Source: Rhizobium leguminosarum
Lineage (GTDB): Bacteria; Pseudomonadota; Alphaproteobacteria; Rhizobiales; Rhizobiaceae
Assembly: GCF_002953715.1 (NCBI RefSeq)
Contig: NZ_CP025014.1
Location: 62,001 to 126,000 of the forward strand
DNA: 64,000 nucleotides
Reading direction: 5' to 3'
A program made the position numbers and the translations under genes. The notes below the pieces were generated by a model. The model saw nothing but the letters and a program-made list of their open reading frames with translations. It was not told where the DNA came from and ran no database searches. The stretch's first letter is position 1. Every line of letters starts with the position of its first letter. Below are positions 52,535 through 60,939 of this stretch, piece by piece.

Positions 52535-52775
52535 GCTGCATCTTCCACGCCTGAAGCCGCGGACGTTACCTGGTCGTCCAGGTGGCGATCGTCAGGCCCG
52601 GCCCCATCCAGGGCGACATGGTCCATCCCTATCTCCGACGCTGGGAAGGGAAGGAGAAGGTCGAATTATCCGACGCCGGAACTCGAGGCCGTCCTCGGCA
52701 AGACGCTGGGCGTGCCGGTATTTCAGGAATCTGCGATGAGGGTCGCCATGGTCTGCGCCGGCTTATGTCCTAGGG
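52535..52775 (+). pseudogene. Relic of error-prone DNA polymerase dnaE2
   Basis: Translation in shifted frames gives LPRLKPR, then VVQVAIVRPGPIQGDMVHPY, LRRWEGKEKVE and, after a one-base shift at about 52667 (GAATTATCCG for GAATATCCG), YPTPELEAVLGKTLGVPVFQ and ESAMRVAMVCAG. This is a well-known block of the ImuC/DnaE2 polymerase core. Only about 80 codons remain, with deletions at the TFYDL site. Not functional. Confidence 0.7.
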
Positions 52776-52783
52776 AGAAGAAC

Positions 52784-53131
52784 GTGACCGAGTTCCAGGA
52801 CATCAGAATAACCGAACTGGCGTCCGGCCAGGCTGAAAGCGGGCCGCTGATGAACATGGTTCTCAACTTGTCTGCCGACGCGCCAGTCGACTGCCCCGAC
52901 GCGTTCAGGGAAGCGTGGAATCAACCCGCACCCGCGATGAGGCGGCAGGCTGTCGTCGAAGGCAGTAGGCTCACCTCGACTTGCATGGCATACGAACTTC
53001 GGGGGCAGATCGACCAATTGAACGAGGTGATATCGGCGACCAACGACGCCTGTCGCCTCGGCACCGAGCAAGCCGAGCTTAGACAGGACGGCGAACTCAG
53101 AGACTTGAAGGCCAGCCTGCGATATGACTGA
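52784..53131 (+). CDS. Hypothetical protein
   Basis: 115 aa from GTG at 52784 with GGGAGAAGAAC before it. TEFQDIRITELASGQAESGP, NMVLNLSADAPVDCPDAFRE and helical RGQIDQLNEVISATNDACRL-GTEQAEL. No family recognised. It begins directly after the dnaE2 relic, with the gene start possibly derived from it. Convergent signals are absent, so it may be transcribed with the AI-2E gene. Confidence 0.5.
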   Translation: MTEFQDIRITELASGQAESGPLMNMVLNLSADAPVDCPDAFREAWNQPAPAMRRQAVVEGSRLTSTCMAYELRGQIDQLNEVISATNDACRLGTEQAELRQDGELRDLKASLRYD

Positions 53132-53204
53132 GCACTTACGCATACGATGTGCGCCTCCATCCATGTCGAGCGCATAGGTTTTCCTTTGAAGATAGGGGTG
53201 GGCG

Positions 53205-55166
53205 GTGAGCAGCGCGGAACTTTCGAAGACCACCAAGGCGCCGACCGGCGAACCCTATCGACTTGCAGAGGGGGAGCTTCGCAGCAAGCTGTCGGGCAGC
53301 ACAATATTGATCCTCATTGGAGTGGCCGTCATCCTCCGGCTGGGCCAGGAGATCTTCGTTCCCCTCGCGCTGTCGCTTCTCCTTTCGTTCACGCTGGCCC
53401 CGATCGTCTCTTTCCTTCGCAAGCGCTCTGTTCCAAAAATCGCCGCTGTTCTTCTCGCCGTCGTGTCGGCGTTTTGCGCGATCGCCGTATTCAGCATCGT
53501 CGTGGCGACGCAGGTGACGAACCTTGCAGAGAACATCCCCACCTATCAAAGAAACCTGGTCGACAAGGTTCATTCCCTCGCCCAAGCGGGCGCCGGAAAC
53601 GGCGTCCTCGACCATCTGAGCAGAGCGGTCGAACGTGTCGGCGCCGAGATCCAGACGCGGGCCATCGAAAGCAAGAGCCCGACCGCCCAGACGCCCACGA
53701 CTCGTGAACCGATGCCAGTCGAGATCGTTACACGTTCCGATCCGATCCAGACGCTAGGCAACCTTCTTCTGCCGCTCATCAGCCCCTTCGCGACCGCTGG
53801 TCTCGTGGTCGTGCTGGTGATCTTCATGCTCCTCGAGCGAGAAGACCTGCGCGACCGTTTCATCCGGCTGGTTGGTTTGGGAGACCTTCACCGGACGACC
53901 GCGGCTCTCCAGGACGCAGGCAAGCGGGTCGGGCGATACCTGCTGATGCAGTTGGTGGTGAACACGCTCTACGCCGTGCCGATCTCCATGGGCCTGTGGG
54001 CGCTCGGCATTCCGAACGCCATCCTCTGGGGGCTGCTCACACTTGTTCTGCGGTTCGTGCCATATATCGGCGCGATTATCGGCATGATCCTTCCGTTGTT
54101 TCTGGCCCTCGCGATCGCGCCTGGCTGGTCGCTCGTGGTCTGGGTCGGCGCTCTCTATCTGACGACAGAACTGATCAGCAACAACGTGCTCGAGCCGTGG
54201 CTCTACGGGGCCAACACCGGTCTTTCACCTCTGGCGATCATTATTTCGGCGATCTTCTGGTCGTGGCTATGGGGGCCGCTGGGACTGATGCTCTCGACGC
54301 CTCTGACTGTCTGTCTGGTCGTGCTCGGAAGACATGTCCCCCAGTTCGGCGTCCTCGATGTCCTGCTTGGCAACGAGCCGGTTCTGGAGCCTCACGAGAA
54401 GCTCTACCAGCGTCTGCTCGCGGGCGATCCGAACGAAGCCTCCGACAACGCCGAGGAGTTCCTGCAAGAGGAATATCTCGTCGACTATTACGACAATGTG
54501 GGCCTTCCTGCGCTCCTGCTTGGCGAGACCGACCGTCAGCGCGGCGTATTGTCGGAAAACCAGATCATTCTGGTGGCGTCCAGCTCGCTGTCTTTGGTGG
54601 AGAACCTGTCGGACATTGCGGAGGAGGAGGAGGAGGAGGAGGAGGACGAGACCGCATCGGACGCCGGTCTCGAAACGGGTTCCGAACTGGAACTTCGCGA
54701 TGGCCAGGGCCGCTCCTTATTGTGCATCGGAGGCCGCGGCGGTCTGGACGATGCGGCCGCCGCGATGCTTTCGCAGGTGCTGGAGGTCCAGGGAGCAACG
54801 TCAACGACGTCATCATATTCCGACCATGCCGCGCGAGGATCTCTCGCTTTTCCCATCGACGGGGTCGACACGGCGATCGTCGTATATCTAAACGGCAATT
54901 CGAAGTCTCGCGCCCGTCAGATCGTTCGACGACTGAAGCGACTTAAGCCTGACCTGCGCGTAGGCCTTCTCATGCCGACGGCGAATGGTCTGGACTATGC
55001 GCCGATCGACCCGTCCGAGATCGATGCCGACTTCATCGAGACGTCGATAGCGCAGGCGGCCCGATCCGGCCTAGTCATGTCGACGCCCGTGAGTCTCAAA
55101 ACCGTAGTTCGGAAGATTGCGCGGCGCGGACTGCCTTCCGGCAGGCCATCCGCTGCATCGAATTGA
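53205..55166 (+). CDS. AI-2E family transporter with C-terminal extension
   Basis: 653 aa; usual family members are about 350-400. GTG start after GGGGTGGGCG. Residues 30-380 hold about eight membrane helices with LLPLISPFATAGLVVVLVIF, LRFVPYIGAIIGMILP and PWLYGANTGLSPLAIIISAIFWSWLWG-type motifs. The C-terminal 270 residues are cytoplasmic and include eight successive Glu codons (54622-54645) and a domain with SLLCIGGRGGLDDAAAAML and LRVGLLMPTANG. Members transport various small molecules or Na+/H+; substrate unknown. The added domain suggests regulation. Confidence 0.86.
   Translation: MSSAELSKTTKAPTGEPYRLAEGELRSKLSGSTILILIGVAVILRLGQEIFVPLALSLLLSFTLAPIVSFLRKRSVPKIAAVLLAVVSAFCAIAVFSIVVATQVTNLAENIPTYQRNLVDKVHSLAQAGAGNGVLDHLSRAVERVGAEIQTRAIESKSPTAQTPTTREPMPVEIVTRSDPIQTLGNLLLPLISPFATAGLVVVLVIFMLLEREDLRDRFIRLVGLGDLHRTTAALQDAGKRVGRYLLMQLVVNTLYAVPISMGLWALGIPNAILWGLLTLVLRFVPYIGAIIGMILPLFLALAIAPGWSLVVWVGALYLTTELISNNVLEPWLYGANTGLSPLAIIISAIFWSWLWGPLGLMLSTPLTVCLVVLGRHVPQFGVLDVLLGNEPVLEPHEKLYQRLLAGDPNEASDNAEEFLQEEYLVDYYDNVGLPALLLGETDRQRGVLSENQIILVASSSLSLVENLSDIAEEEEEEEEDETASDAGLETGSELELRDGQGRSLLCIGGRGGLDDAAAAMLSQVLEVQGATSTTSSYSDHAARGSLAFPIDGVDTAIVVYLNGNSKSRARQIVRRLKRLKPDLRVGLLMPTANGLDYAPIDPSEIDADFIETSIAQAARSGLVMSTPVSLKTVVRKIARRGLPSGRPSAASN
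54622..54645 (+). repeat. (GAG)8 microsatellite in the AI-2E gene
   Basis: Eight GAG codons in a row encode the acidic linker between transporter and C-terminal domain. Unit length of 3 keeps the frame when it expands or shrinks. Confidence 0.75.
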
Positions 55167-55248
55167 AAATCGGTTCTCCGTGCCTTCTGCAGGCTTGGCA
55201 TTTTGCGTGCTGCTCTTCGTGATTGTAGTTGTCGGGGCCGAACTTCAT
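55096..55248 (-). CDS. Possible small protein antisense to the AI-2E gene end
   Basis: 50 aa from an ATG with an excellent AGGAGGAGAAT site. Sequence MKFGPDNYNHEEQHAKCQAC then RRHGEPIFN with a CxxC. Its 3' half runs antisense into the AI-2E coding sequence, so the frame may be shorter in reality. The strong ribosome site is the main support. Confidence 0.3.
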   Translation of the reverse strand: MKFGPDNYNHEEQHAKCQACRRHGEPIFNSMQRMACRKAVRAAQSSELRF

Positions 55249-55598
55249 ATTCTCCTCCTATTTCGCCCCTCCACGGACGTTCACCTCGCATTAGATTTGA
55301 GCAGCGTGCCGTGACATCACCAGCCGGACTTAAGTCCGGCTTTCCCTCGGCACGATCCGGCTTAGCTTCTCCTGATCATTGCAAGGGCGTCAGGCTCGTA
55401 ATCCTTGCGAGGACGTCAGGGAGGTTCAAGCATGTTGCCCAACTCCAGTCAGAACCTCCCTGATGACTCCCCAACGCCGCTATAAATGCAAAATGCTTTG
55501 CTTTTGTAGGACACGGATAGAAATCCGAACGGTCGGCGACCTCGAATCCTTGGCGATCAGCCCGTGCGCCTTCGGTGCCGTAGCTACGCTACCTCCGC
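55249..55598. other. Intergenic region with terminator and inverted repeats
   Basis: Contains a palindromic terminator (55322-55345) and a 12-bp inverted repeat TCAGGGAGGTTC (55416-55427) with GAACCTCCCTGA (55452-55463). No supported gene on either strand. Confidence 0.4.
55322..55345 (+). terminator. Palindromic terminator after the AI-2E gene
   Basis: AGCCGGACTTAAGTCCGGCT is a perfect palindrome followed by TTCCC, 155 bp after the AI-2E stop. Modest T-tract. Confidence 0.5.
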
Positions 55599-56210
55599 CT
55601 ATGCGCCCTCGCGCCATCTGACTGCTGCTTCCGTCCGGTTGCTGGCGCCAAGCTTGGACAGTATTTCGGTCATGTGATGCTTGATCGTTTTCTCCTGCAG
55701 GTCCAGGCGGCGCGCGATATGCTTGTTGGAAAGTCCTTCGGCTACCAGTTCGATCACCTCGGTTTCGCGGCGAGTCATTGAAGCCGGTCTGTCGAGAAGA
55801 CTTTTTTCGGCCTTGGCCCGCATGCTCGACGAGATGTACCTCGAGCCTCCAGCGACCATTCGAATGGCCTCTGCAAGTCCCCGTGATCCGACATCCTTCA
55901 CAACGTATCCCGCTGCCCCTCGCCGCAGCGCCGCGACCAGGGATTCGACTTCCTCCGAGGCGGTCAGCATCAGGACCTTTGTCTGTGGGCTTCGTGCCAG
56001 GATCTCGGAAATCGCGTCGATTCCCCCTCCGGGCATGGACAGATCGAGCAGAAGGACGTCAGGCCTGTGGGACGCCGCCAGCATGGCCGCGTCATCGGCG
56101 CTCGCCCCTTCTCCGACAACGACGAAATCATCAATATCGGACAGACTGCGGCTCACCCCTTCTCGAAAAAGAGGGGGGTCGTCCGCGATCGCGATCGTAA
56201 TGGCTGTCAA
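55599..56210 (-). CDS. LuxR/NarL-family response regulator
   Basis: 203 aa. Receiver: TIAIADDPPLFREGVSRSLS, VLLLDLSMPGGGIDAISEIL (phospho-acceptor Asp), LMLTASEE, GYVVKDVGSRGL. C-terminal HTH: MTRRETEVIELVAEGLSNKH-IARRLDLQEKTIKHHMTEIL-SKLGASNRTEAAV. Starts with TTG at 56210 after GGAGAGTGCAGC. No kinase gene nearby. Located in the general-stress block. Confidence 0.87.
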   Translation of the reverse strand: MTAITIAIADDPPLFREGVSRSLSDIDDFVVVGEGASADDAAMLAASHRPDVLLLDLSMPGGGIDAISEILARSPQTKVLMLTASEEVESLVAALRRGAAGYVVKDVGSRGLAEAIRMVAGGSRYISSSMRAKAEKSLLDRPASMTRRETEVIELVAEGLSNKHIARRLDLQEKTIKHHMTEILSKLGASNRTEAAVRWREGA

Positions 56211-56386
56211 GCTGCACTCTCCATCTCCTCGGGCTGAAGAAAAGCCATCTGCGGCCCATCGACTGGCTATTCGGCATGGACATGGCAAGGGTTTGGGAAA
56301 CGTCCAGAGAGATACCGTAGGAGCGACTGAACACTTTTAGTTAGGCCTGTGTTATATCGTGATTTTGCCGGCCTCAGCGAAACGAC

Positions 56387-56716
56387 ATGGTATGCCGGTT
56401 CAGATATCTGATCGCATTTGATCGCGACGGCGACGATAAGCTTAACTCCGAGGAGTTCGCGAACTTCAACGAAGTCTTGAAGCCTGGGCTGAAATTGGAC
56501 GACAAGGGCAACACGACCGTGGACATGAATGCGAAGATGGATCACGACAGCGACGGTTTCGTCGATCGTGAAGAAATGGGTTCGACGGGAGTTTTGATGC
56601 CCGCGAATTTGACGGATTCGACATTGAAATCCATGCTCGACTACTTGCACCTGCAGGTCGATCCGGCTGCATTGCAGGCAGCCGCTACTCTTGAGGAAGG
56701 TTCTGACAACAATTAG
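56387..56716 (+). CDS. EF-hand domain protein, probably truncated
   Basis: 109 aa. FDRDGDDKLNSEEF and MDHDSDGFVDREEM are two canonical EF-hand loops (D-x-D-x-D...E). No signal peptide, although rhizobial EF-hand proteins are usually exported or begin with more helices. A Cys-Arg-rich start (MVCRFRYLI) and a poor ribosome site suggest the 5' end is missing. Confidence 0.55.
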   Translation: MVCRFRYLIAFDRDGDDKLNSEEFANFNEVLKPGLKLDDKGNTTVDMNAKMDHDSDGFVDREEMGSTGVLMPANLTDSTLKSMLDYLHLQVDPAALQAAATLEEGSDNN

Positions 56717-56749
56717 CCAATGAGCGAGGACAGGCTCGGCCACGATCGA

Positions 56750-57352
56750 TCAGTTGCCCCAGCCAATTTGGAACCGATCAAATCGAACCTCGCTCAACGG
56801 CTGGTTGGAGGGGCCCAGCCTTACCGAACGAAGAACGACACGAAGCTCGGGGGAATAGTATTGTTCAAAAATGATCGGAGGCAATCCCGTCAGTTCGAGA
56901 CGGCTGTTGATGGCCCAAACCTTGTAGGAACAAGATGCAATCGTTTCCTCTTCCCAGCGGTCGAACCTAATAATAGTAGCGCCCGAAACGGATTTTTTGC
57001 CATTGATGAAAAGTGTCGTCTCGGATTGCCATTTCTTCTTCTGTGGTAGATCGTCTAGCGCAATCGCATTCGCGTATTTCAGCTCATGCGTCCCGCTGGC
57101 ACTAACTCTCTTTTCGACGAGCAAGGGGTGCAAATATACAGCCGACACCGGCTGCAGTGAGCGGTTGCGCTCCACCAGCTTTTGTTCGGTGAGACCCGGA
57201 CCGTCCGGCTTGTAGAACACGGAATAGAAAGGCACTTCCCTGGTAAGCAGCACGCCGTATTTGGTTTCGTTAGCGCTCAAGCAATTGCCAAAGGCTGGCG
57301 CCGCCCATGTTATTCCAAGCAACAGCGACAAACTTCTCAGCAAGATCGACAT
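56750..57352 (-). CDS. Hypothetical exported protein
   Basis: 200 aa. Signal peptide MSILLRSLSLLLGITWAAPAFG cleaved near residue 22. The mature part has YGVLLTREVPFYSVFYKPDG and RFDRWEEETIASCSYKVW; two cysteines (FGNCLSA and ASCSYK) could form a disulphide. No family recognised. The gene runs toward the EF-hand gene. Confidence 0.55.
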   Translation of the reverse strand: MSILLRSLSLLLGITWAAPAFGNCLSANETKYGVLLTREVPFYSVFYKPDGPGLTEQKLVERNRSLQPVSAVYLHPLLVEKRVSASGTHELKYANAIALDDLPQKKKWQSETTLFINGKKSVSGATIIRFDRWEEETIASCSYKVWAINSRLELTGLPPIIFEQYYSPELRVVLRSVRLGPSNQPLSEVRFDRFQIGWGN

Positions 57353-57745
57353 TCCAGATATCCCTCATCCAAGTCCGCGACCGTGGCGCTTGGGCGAAAT
57401 TCCACTGTCTTGAGCATGCCGTCCCATCCACATCGCCGTCTTCATCCAGTTCGTGCACCGGTAAATAGGTATTCGTCTCCATCCCTTCCCGCACGATGAA
57501 CCTGATCGTGTCGTTTGCGTGTCATGCCGAGCTCGCCAGCTAGGTCGCGCAGGGCGTCCTCGTCATCATCCTCCATCGAGACGGTGCCAGAGTTGCGTAG
57601 TCGCAGCGCAGCTCGACGAAGCATGATCTGCAGATCCGCATGCGAGATATCAGCGATCCGGTCGGCGGCGTCTTCGAGCAGGGTGGCGGTGTCGGTGGCG
57701 GTCGTGATGTCCGGCCCGGCCGTGATTTTTTGGTGCGATCCCCGC
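57353..57745 (-). pseudogene. Frameshifted hypothetical gene
   Basis: Upstream frame: ITTATDTATLLEDAADRIAD, MLRRAALRLRNSGTVSMEDD and DEDALRDLAGELGMTR. After a one-base gain at about 57520 the sense continues in another frame: NDTIRFIVREGMETNTYLPV-HELDEDGDVDG. A further shift seems needed before VEFRPSATVADLDEGYLE. The combined protein resembles a small DNA-binding (RHH-like) regulator; no start codon is clear. Decayed or a sequence error. Confidence 0.4.
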
Positions 57746-58140
57746 AGCAGGAATCATACTCGATCACTGTATGCTTATGCGGGGTGCGAGGTAAAAATAA
57801 TAGGCGCAGCCGCCGAGGACGGAACCCACCAGGATAGGCAGACGAAGCGAGTCGTCATTTCCGTATTAGTGGCAGCGCGTTGTCGGTGACCTTCAGAGCG
57901 CCACCACCTGCACAAATGATGACGACAAGGCGAAGCCTGGGGCGCCCCAGGCAGAACTGTCCGAGCACAACCGGGTGCTGTATTTGGCTGGCTGCGTAGA
58001 TGAGCGATACATCGACGCCATACTGGAAGGGGCGGATAGATCGCATGGGTTCAATGTCCGGCGCCGGTATCGCGAAATGACAGGATACCAACGATCTCTC
58101 GGATCAAGGCACGGCGTTTGCTAGACAATGCCCACGGACA
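57746..58140. other. Region with a start-less open frame
   Basis: From 57870 to a stop at 58122-58124 the plus strand encodes DDDKAKPGAPQAELSEH, RVLYLAGCVDERYIDAILEG and ADRSHGFNVRRRYREMTGYQ in one frame, but no ATG, GTG or TTG is available before it. Could be a relic. Confidence 0.3.
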
Positions 58141-58173
58141 CAGAAAGGCCCGCCGGTAGCACCTGGCGGGCCT
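58141..58173 (-). terminator. Rho-independent terminator of the CsbD gene
   Basis: On the minus strand AGGCCCGCC and GGCGGGCCT pair across a 10-base loop, followed by TTCTG; directly after the CsbD stop. Confidence 0.7.
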
Positions 58174-58192
58174 CTATCACCGACACATGGCT

Positions 58193-58384
58193 TCATGCCT
58201 TGTCGACGACCTTCTTGACTGTGTCCTTGGCTTGGCCCTTCGCCTGTTGGGCGTCGCCCTTGGCTTCCTGAGCGAGGCCCTTGGCCTGCATTTCCTTATT
58301 ATCTACTGCCTTACCGACGCCCTGACGGGCCTTACCTGTGAGTTCATTTGCTTTGCCGGTAACTTTGTCCGCTGTGCTGCCCAT
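58193..58384 (-). CDS. CsbD family stress protein
   Basis: 63 aa, typical CsbD length. DKVTGKANELTGKARQGVGK and KEMQAKGLAQEAKGDAQQAK are the repeated K-G-x-x-x-E/Q-A helices. Function unknown, but CsbD proteins are strongly stress-induced. A full EcfG box at 58429-58453 precedes it, and the start has AAGGAGAAATTCG. Confidence 0.9.
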   Translation of the reverse strand: MGSTADKVTGKANELTGKARQGVGKAVDNKEMQAKGLAQEAKGDAQQAKGQAKDTVKKVVDKA

Positions 58385-58428
58385 CGAATTTCTCCTTGTT
58401 GGAAACTGAACTGTTTCAGTGAGATACC

Positions 58429-58453
58429 AACGGGCGCTGAACCATATCGTTCC
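58429..58453 (-). promoter_or_regulatory. EcfG/RpoE2-type general-stress promoter
   Basis: GGAAC-N16-CGTT on the minus strand, 45 bp before the CsbD ATG at 58384. Perfect match to the consensus of extracytoplasmic-function sigma factor EcfG in alphaproteobacteria. Confidence 0.75.
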
Positions 58454-58528
58454 ATCGTTAGGGGCTTGAATGTGGAGGGAGATTTGTGGCCAATTGCTAA
58501 AACGAACGGATCGACGGGAGGGTTGAGC

Positions 58529-59218
58529 TTGCGAGTAAGGGGATTGGGATGGGTCGTATTTGCGGTGTGCCTTGCGGCGTCAGCGAGTGGGCAACTCTCG
58601 GCCCAGGAGGTCGGCGAGGCCATCGTCGACGCCACCATCGGCGAATGGCTGATCGCTTCAGAAGATGGCTCCGTTGGCTGTCACATTATTCTGGGCAAAG
58701 ACAAGACCATCGGCGGTCGCGTGGTGACAGAGGGCAAGACGTGCGAGGCGCCTTGGCACGATGAGATCGCGGCCTGGGATTTCTCGGATCCAGGGATCGT
58801 GCTTCGTGATGCAACTAGAAAGCAGCTCGTCGGGTTTCAGGAGCACGAAGGAGGAGCGTGGAAAACACCCATGGACGTCTCACCCGCCATCTATTTCATC
58901 CCGCAGCCCGGATCGATGGACCGGATACCGACTGCCAAGGAGGCCTACGGCAACTGGGTTCTAAGCGACAGGAAAGGCAAATCTCTGTGCCATCTATCCC
59001 TCTTGGAGACAGTCTCGAAGCGGTTAGACGACGCCAGCGCCGTTGAGCTTGGCAAGGATTGCGCCGCGAGCGTCAAGAAGACCAAAATCGACGCCTGGCA
59101 GATTGCAGAGATCCAGCTGGTGATCATCGGAGGGGAGGACTGGGTCTACACGATGACCCCGGACAAGGATGGCTTTGTCTCCGACGACGGCAAGTTCCAT
59201 CTGAAGCGAGATGAATGA
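58529..59218 (+). CDS. AprI/Inh-like exported protein
   Basis: 229 aa from TTG at 58529 (GGGAGGG upstream). Signal peptide LRVRGLGWVVFAVCLAASAS; then two repeats like the protease-inhibitor Inh fold: GEWLIASEDGSVGCHIILGK and GNWVLSDRKGKSLCHLSLLE, each with W, and a C. The longer frame upstream overlaps CsbD antisense and is not used. Inhibitory activity is unproven. Confidence 0.65.
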   Translation: MRVRGLGWVVFAVCLAASASGQLSAQEVGEAIVDATIGEWLIASEDGSVGCHIILGKDKTIGGRVVTEGKTCEAPWHDEIAAWDFSDPGIVLRDATRKQLVGFQEHEGGAWKTPMDVSPAIYFIPQPGSMDRIPTAKEAYGNWVLSDRKGKSLCHLSLLETVSKRLDDASAVELGKDCAASVKKTKIDAWQIAEIQLVIIGGEDWVYTMTPDKDGFVSDDGKFHLKRDE

Positions 59219-59345
59219 CGACAATGGCAACAGCTTTCCTTTCGCAGAAAGGACGCGCATTCGGACGACCCTCTATGTTGTGGCCTTGATTGTCGTCTGG
59301 GTGATCTTGGCCGCCGCATTTGCAGCGAATCCGGCGATCATTTGA
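59211..59345 (+). CDS. Small single-pass membrane protein
   Basis: 44 aa. MNDDNGNSFPFAERTRIRTT then a helix LYVVALIVVWVILAAAFAA. Starts overlapping the AprI-like stop by 8 bp, so translation may be coupled. No family recognised. Confidence 0.45.
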   Translation: MNDDNGNSFPFAERTRIRTTLYVVALIVVWVILAAAFAANPAII

Positions 59346-59473
59346 TTGCCGAGAGAACTCGCCGGGCCGGCCGGATCTATAAGGAGCGTTGAGGCACTTG
59401 GCGACAGACTGAAAATCTGGGTTGCCCAGGAGATTGCAGTGCCGGCCGTGCCTGCGTCACGGTGAGGTGAGCG

Positions 59474-60070
59474 TCAGTCGCTTCCACCTCGCACCCGCTC
59501 CACGGAAAGACCTCCCGCAGGCAGCGGCTTGAGCAACTGATCCTGGGGTTTCGATAGCGCCAGCCAGTGTCTCCAATCTTCGGGTTTCAAGATAACAACC
59601 TGTCGATTGTGGATCGGCTCGACCTCCGGGCTCGGCTTCGTCGTGAGCATCGTCATCGACGCCGGCTGATTGCCTTCTCCTTCGCGCCACAGCCCGGCAA
59701 TGGCGAACATCGCACCGTCGGCGAGCGTAAACCTATGCTTCGCCTTCGGGTACTTCGTTCCGGTAAACTCGAAGAAGGCCGACGCCGGGATGAGGCACCG
59801 TTTGCTCTGTGAGAAATCCCGGTTTTCCGAGACGAAATTAAAAACCGGTCCGCCCTTGCGTCCGGCAGACGGCGGAAAACCGAACTTGGCGGCGAAGAGT
59901 TCGAACTCATCGCCAGATGTCCGAACCATCGGGGCGATATCACCGATTTTGATGTCATCGGCCGTGGGTAGATCGAGTTCCGACTGGTGCGCCGGAATGC
60001 GTAGGGCGAGAGACTGCATCATCTCGCAGTACTCTTTCCAGCGAATATGTTGTTCATAGTCATTGCACAT
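59474..60070 (-). CDS. SOS response-associated peptidase (SRAP/HMCES family)
   Basis: 198 aa. Invariant catalytic Cys2 (MCNDYEQH), KFGFPPSAGRKGG, FVSENRDFSQSKRCLIPASA-FFEFTG with Glu, and MLTTKPSPEVEPIHNRQVVI with the catalytic His. SRAP proteins crosslink to abasic sites in single-stranded DNA and protect them during replication. Usual length is 200-250 aa. Lies 29 bp after the intact Ku gene, a link to DNA repair. Confidence 0.9.
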   Translation of the reverse strand: MCNDYEQHIRWKEYCEMMQSLALRIPAHQSELDLPTADDIKIGDIAPMVRTSGDEFELFAAKFGFPPSAGRKGGPVFNFVSENRDFSQSKRCLIPASAFFEFTGTKYPKAKHRFTLADGAMFAIAGLWREGEGNQPASMTMLTTKPSPEVEPIHNRQVVILKPEDWRHWLALSKPQDQLLKPLPAGGLSVERVRGGSD

Positions 60071-60099
60071 AGGCGGGACCGCTCGTCAGCCAGGGAGGG

Positions 60100-60930
60100 T
60101 TATCGGCCGGCCTTCTTTCGACCTTTAAGGTCGGCTTCGACGCTCTTCTTCAGGGCGTCCATGATGCTGATGACGTTTGAAGGCTTCGCGGCGTCGTCCT
60201 TTTGACCCTTGGCCGCCTTGGACGATTTGGAGGGCTCGAGAGCCTTCTTCTTGGTCGCTATCAGTTTCAACAAGCTCTCTTGGATCGGATCGCTGACCAT
60301 CGAAGGCGACCATTCATCCATTCGCCGCTTGATCATTTGGGTGATGGCAGCGACGGTCGAGGTGTCAGCCTTCTTCTCGATACCCTGGAAGTATTCCTCC
60401 TCAGGGCGGACCTCGTCACCAAAGCGCAGGGTCCAGACCACGATGCCCTTATCGCGCGGTTCGAGGACCACGGCACGTTCTCGACGGCCGATTACTACCC
60501 TCGAGACGCCAAGAACGTTTTCTGCCTTCATCGCATCCCGTATGACGGCAAATGCCTCGTTGCCGATCTTGTCGTTAGGAACGAGGTAATGGGGTGTTTC
60601 AAGGTAGATCCACTCGATGCTTTCACGCGGGACGAACTTTTCGACATCGATCGTCCGCACGGTCTCCAGGTCAATGGACTCGAGATCTTCGTCGGTCAGC
60701 AAAACGTAGTCGTTTTCACCGCGCTCGTAGCCCTTGGCTTCGTTTTCATCCTTGACGGGCTTTCCAGTCACGGAATCGACGTAACGAGACAGGACGCGAT
60801 TGCCGGTCTCTTTGTTGAGCGTGTGGAACCGGACTTTCTCGCTCTCCGATATCGCCGGGCTCATTGCCACGGGACACGTGACAAGGGAAAGCTTGAGGTA
60901 ACCTTTCCAGTATGGACGACGGGGTGCCAT
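60100..60930 (-). CDS. ku: Ku protein (non-homologous end joining)
   Basis: 276 aa, normal bacterial Ku length. MAPRRPYWKGYLKLSLVTCP is the Ku start, then FHTLNKETGNRVLSRYVDSV, GYERGENDYVLLTDEDLESI, DVEKFVPRESIEWIYLETPH-YLVP, and a Lys/Ala-rich C-terminal tail. Ku rings bind DNA ends and recruit LigD. The gene begins 9 bp after the upstream paralogue. Intact. Confidence 0.92.
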   Translation of the reverse strand: MAPRRPYWKGYLKLSLVTCPVAMSPAISESEKVRFHTLNKETGNRVLSRYVDSVTGKPVKDENEAKGYERGENDYVLLTDEDLESIDLETVRTIDVEKFVPRESIEWIYLETPHYLVPNDKIGNEAFAVIRDAMKAENVLGVSRVVIGRRERAVVLEPRDKGIVVWTLRFGDEVRPEEEYFQGIEKKADTSTVAAITQMIKRRMDEWSPSMVSDPIQESLLKLIATKKKALEPSKSSKAAKGQKDDAAKPSNVISIMDALKKSVEADLKGRKKAGR

Positions 60931-60939
60931 TGGTGTTTC

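Noticed and set aside
54601..54660. GAG repeat considered as CRISPR or other array
   Set aside because: Simple trinucleotide tract coding for Glu inside an open gene, with no spacers.
53996..54946. 316-residue open frame inside the AI-2E gene
   Set aside because: Out-of-frame reading of a clear membrane protein gene; lacks any hydrophobic pattern or domain.
58187..58528. N-terminal extension of the AprI-like protein
   Set aside because: It covers the CsbD gene on the opposite strand; the TTG at 58529 gives a proper signal peptide and ribosome site.
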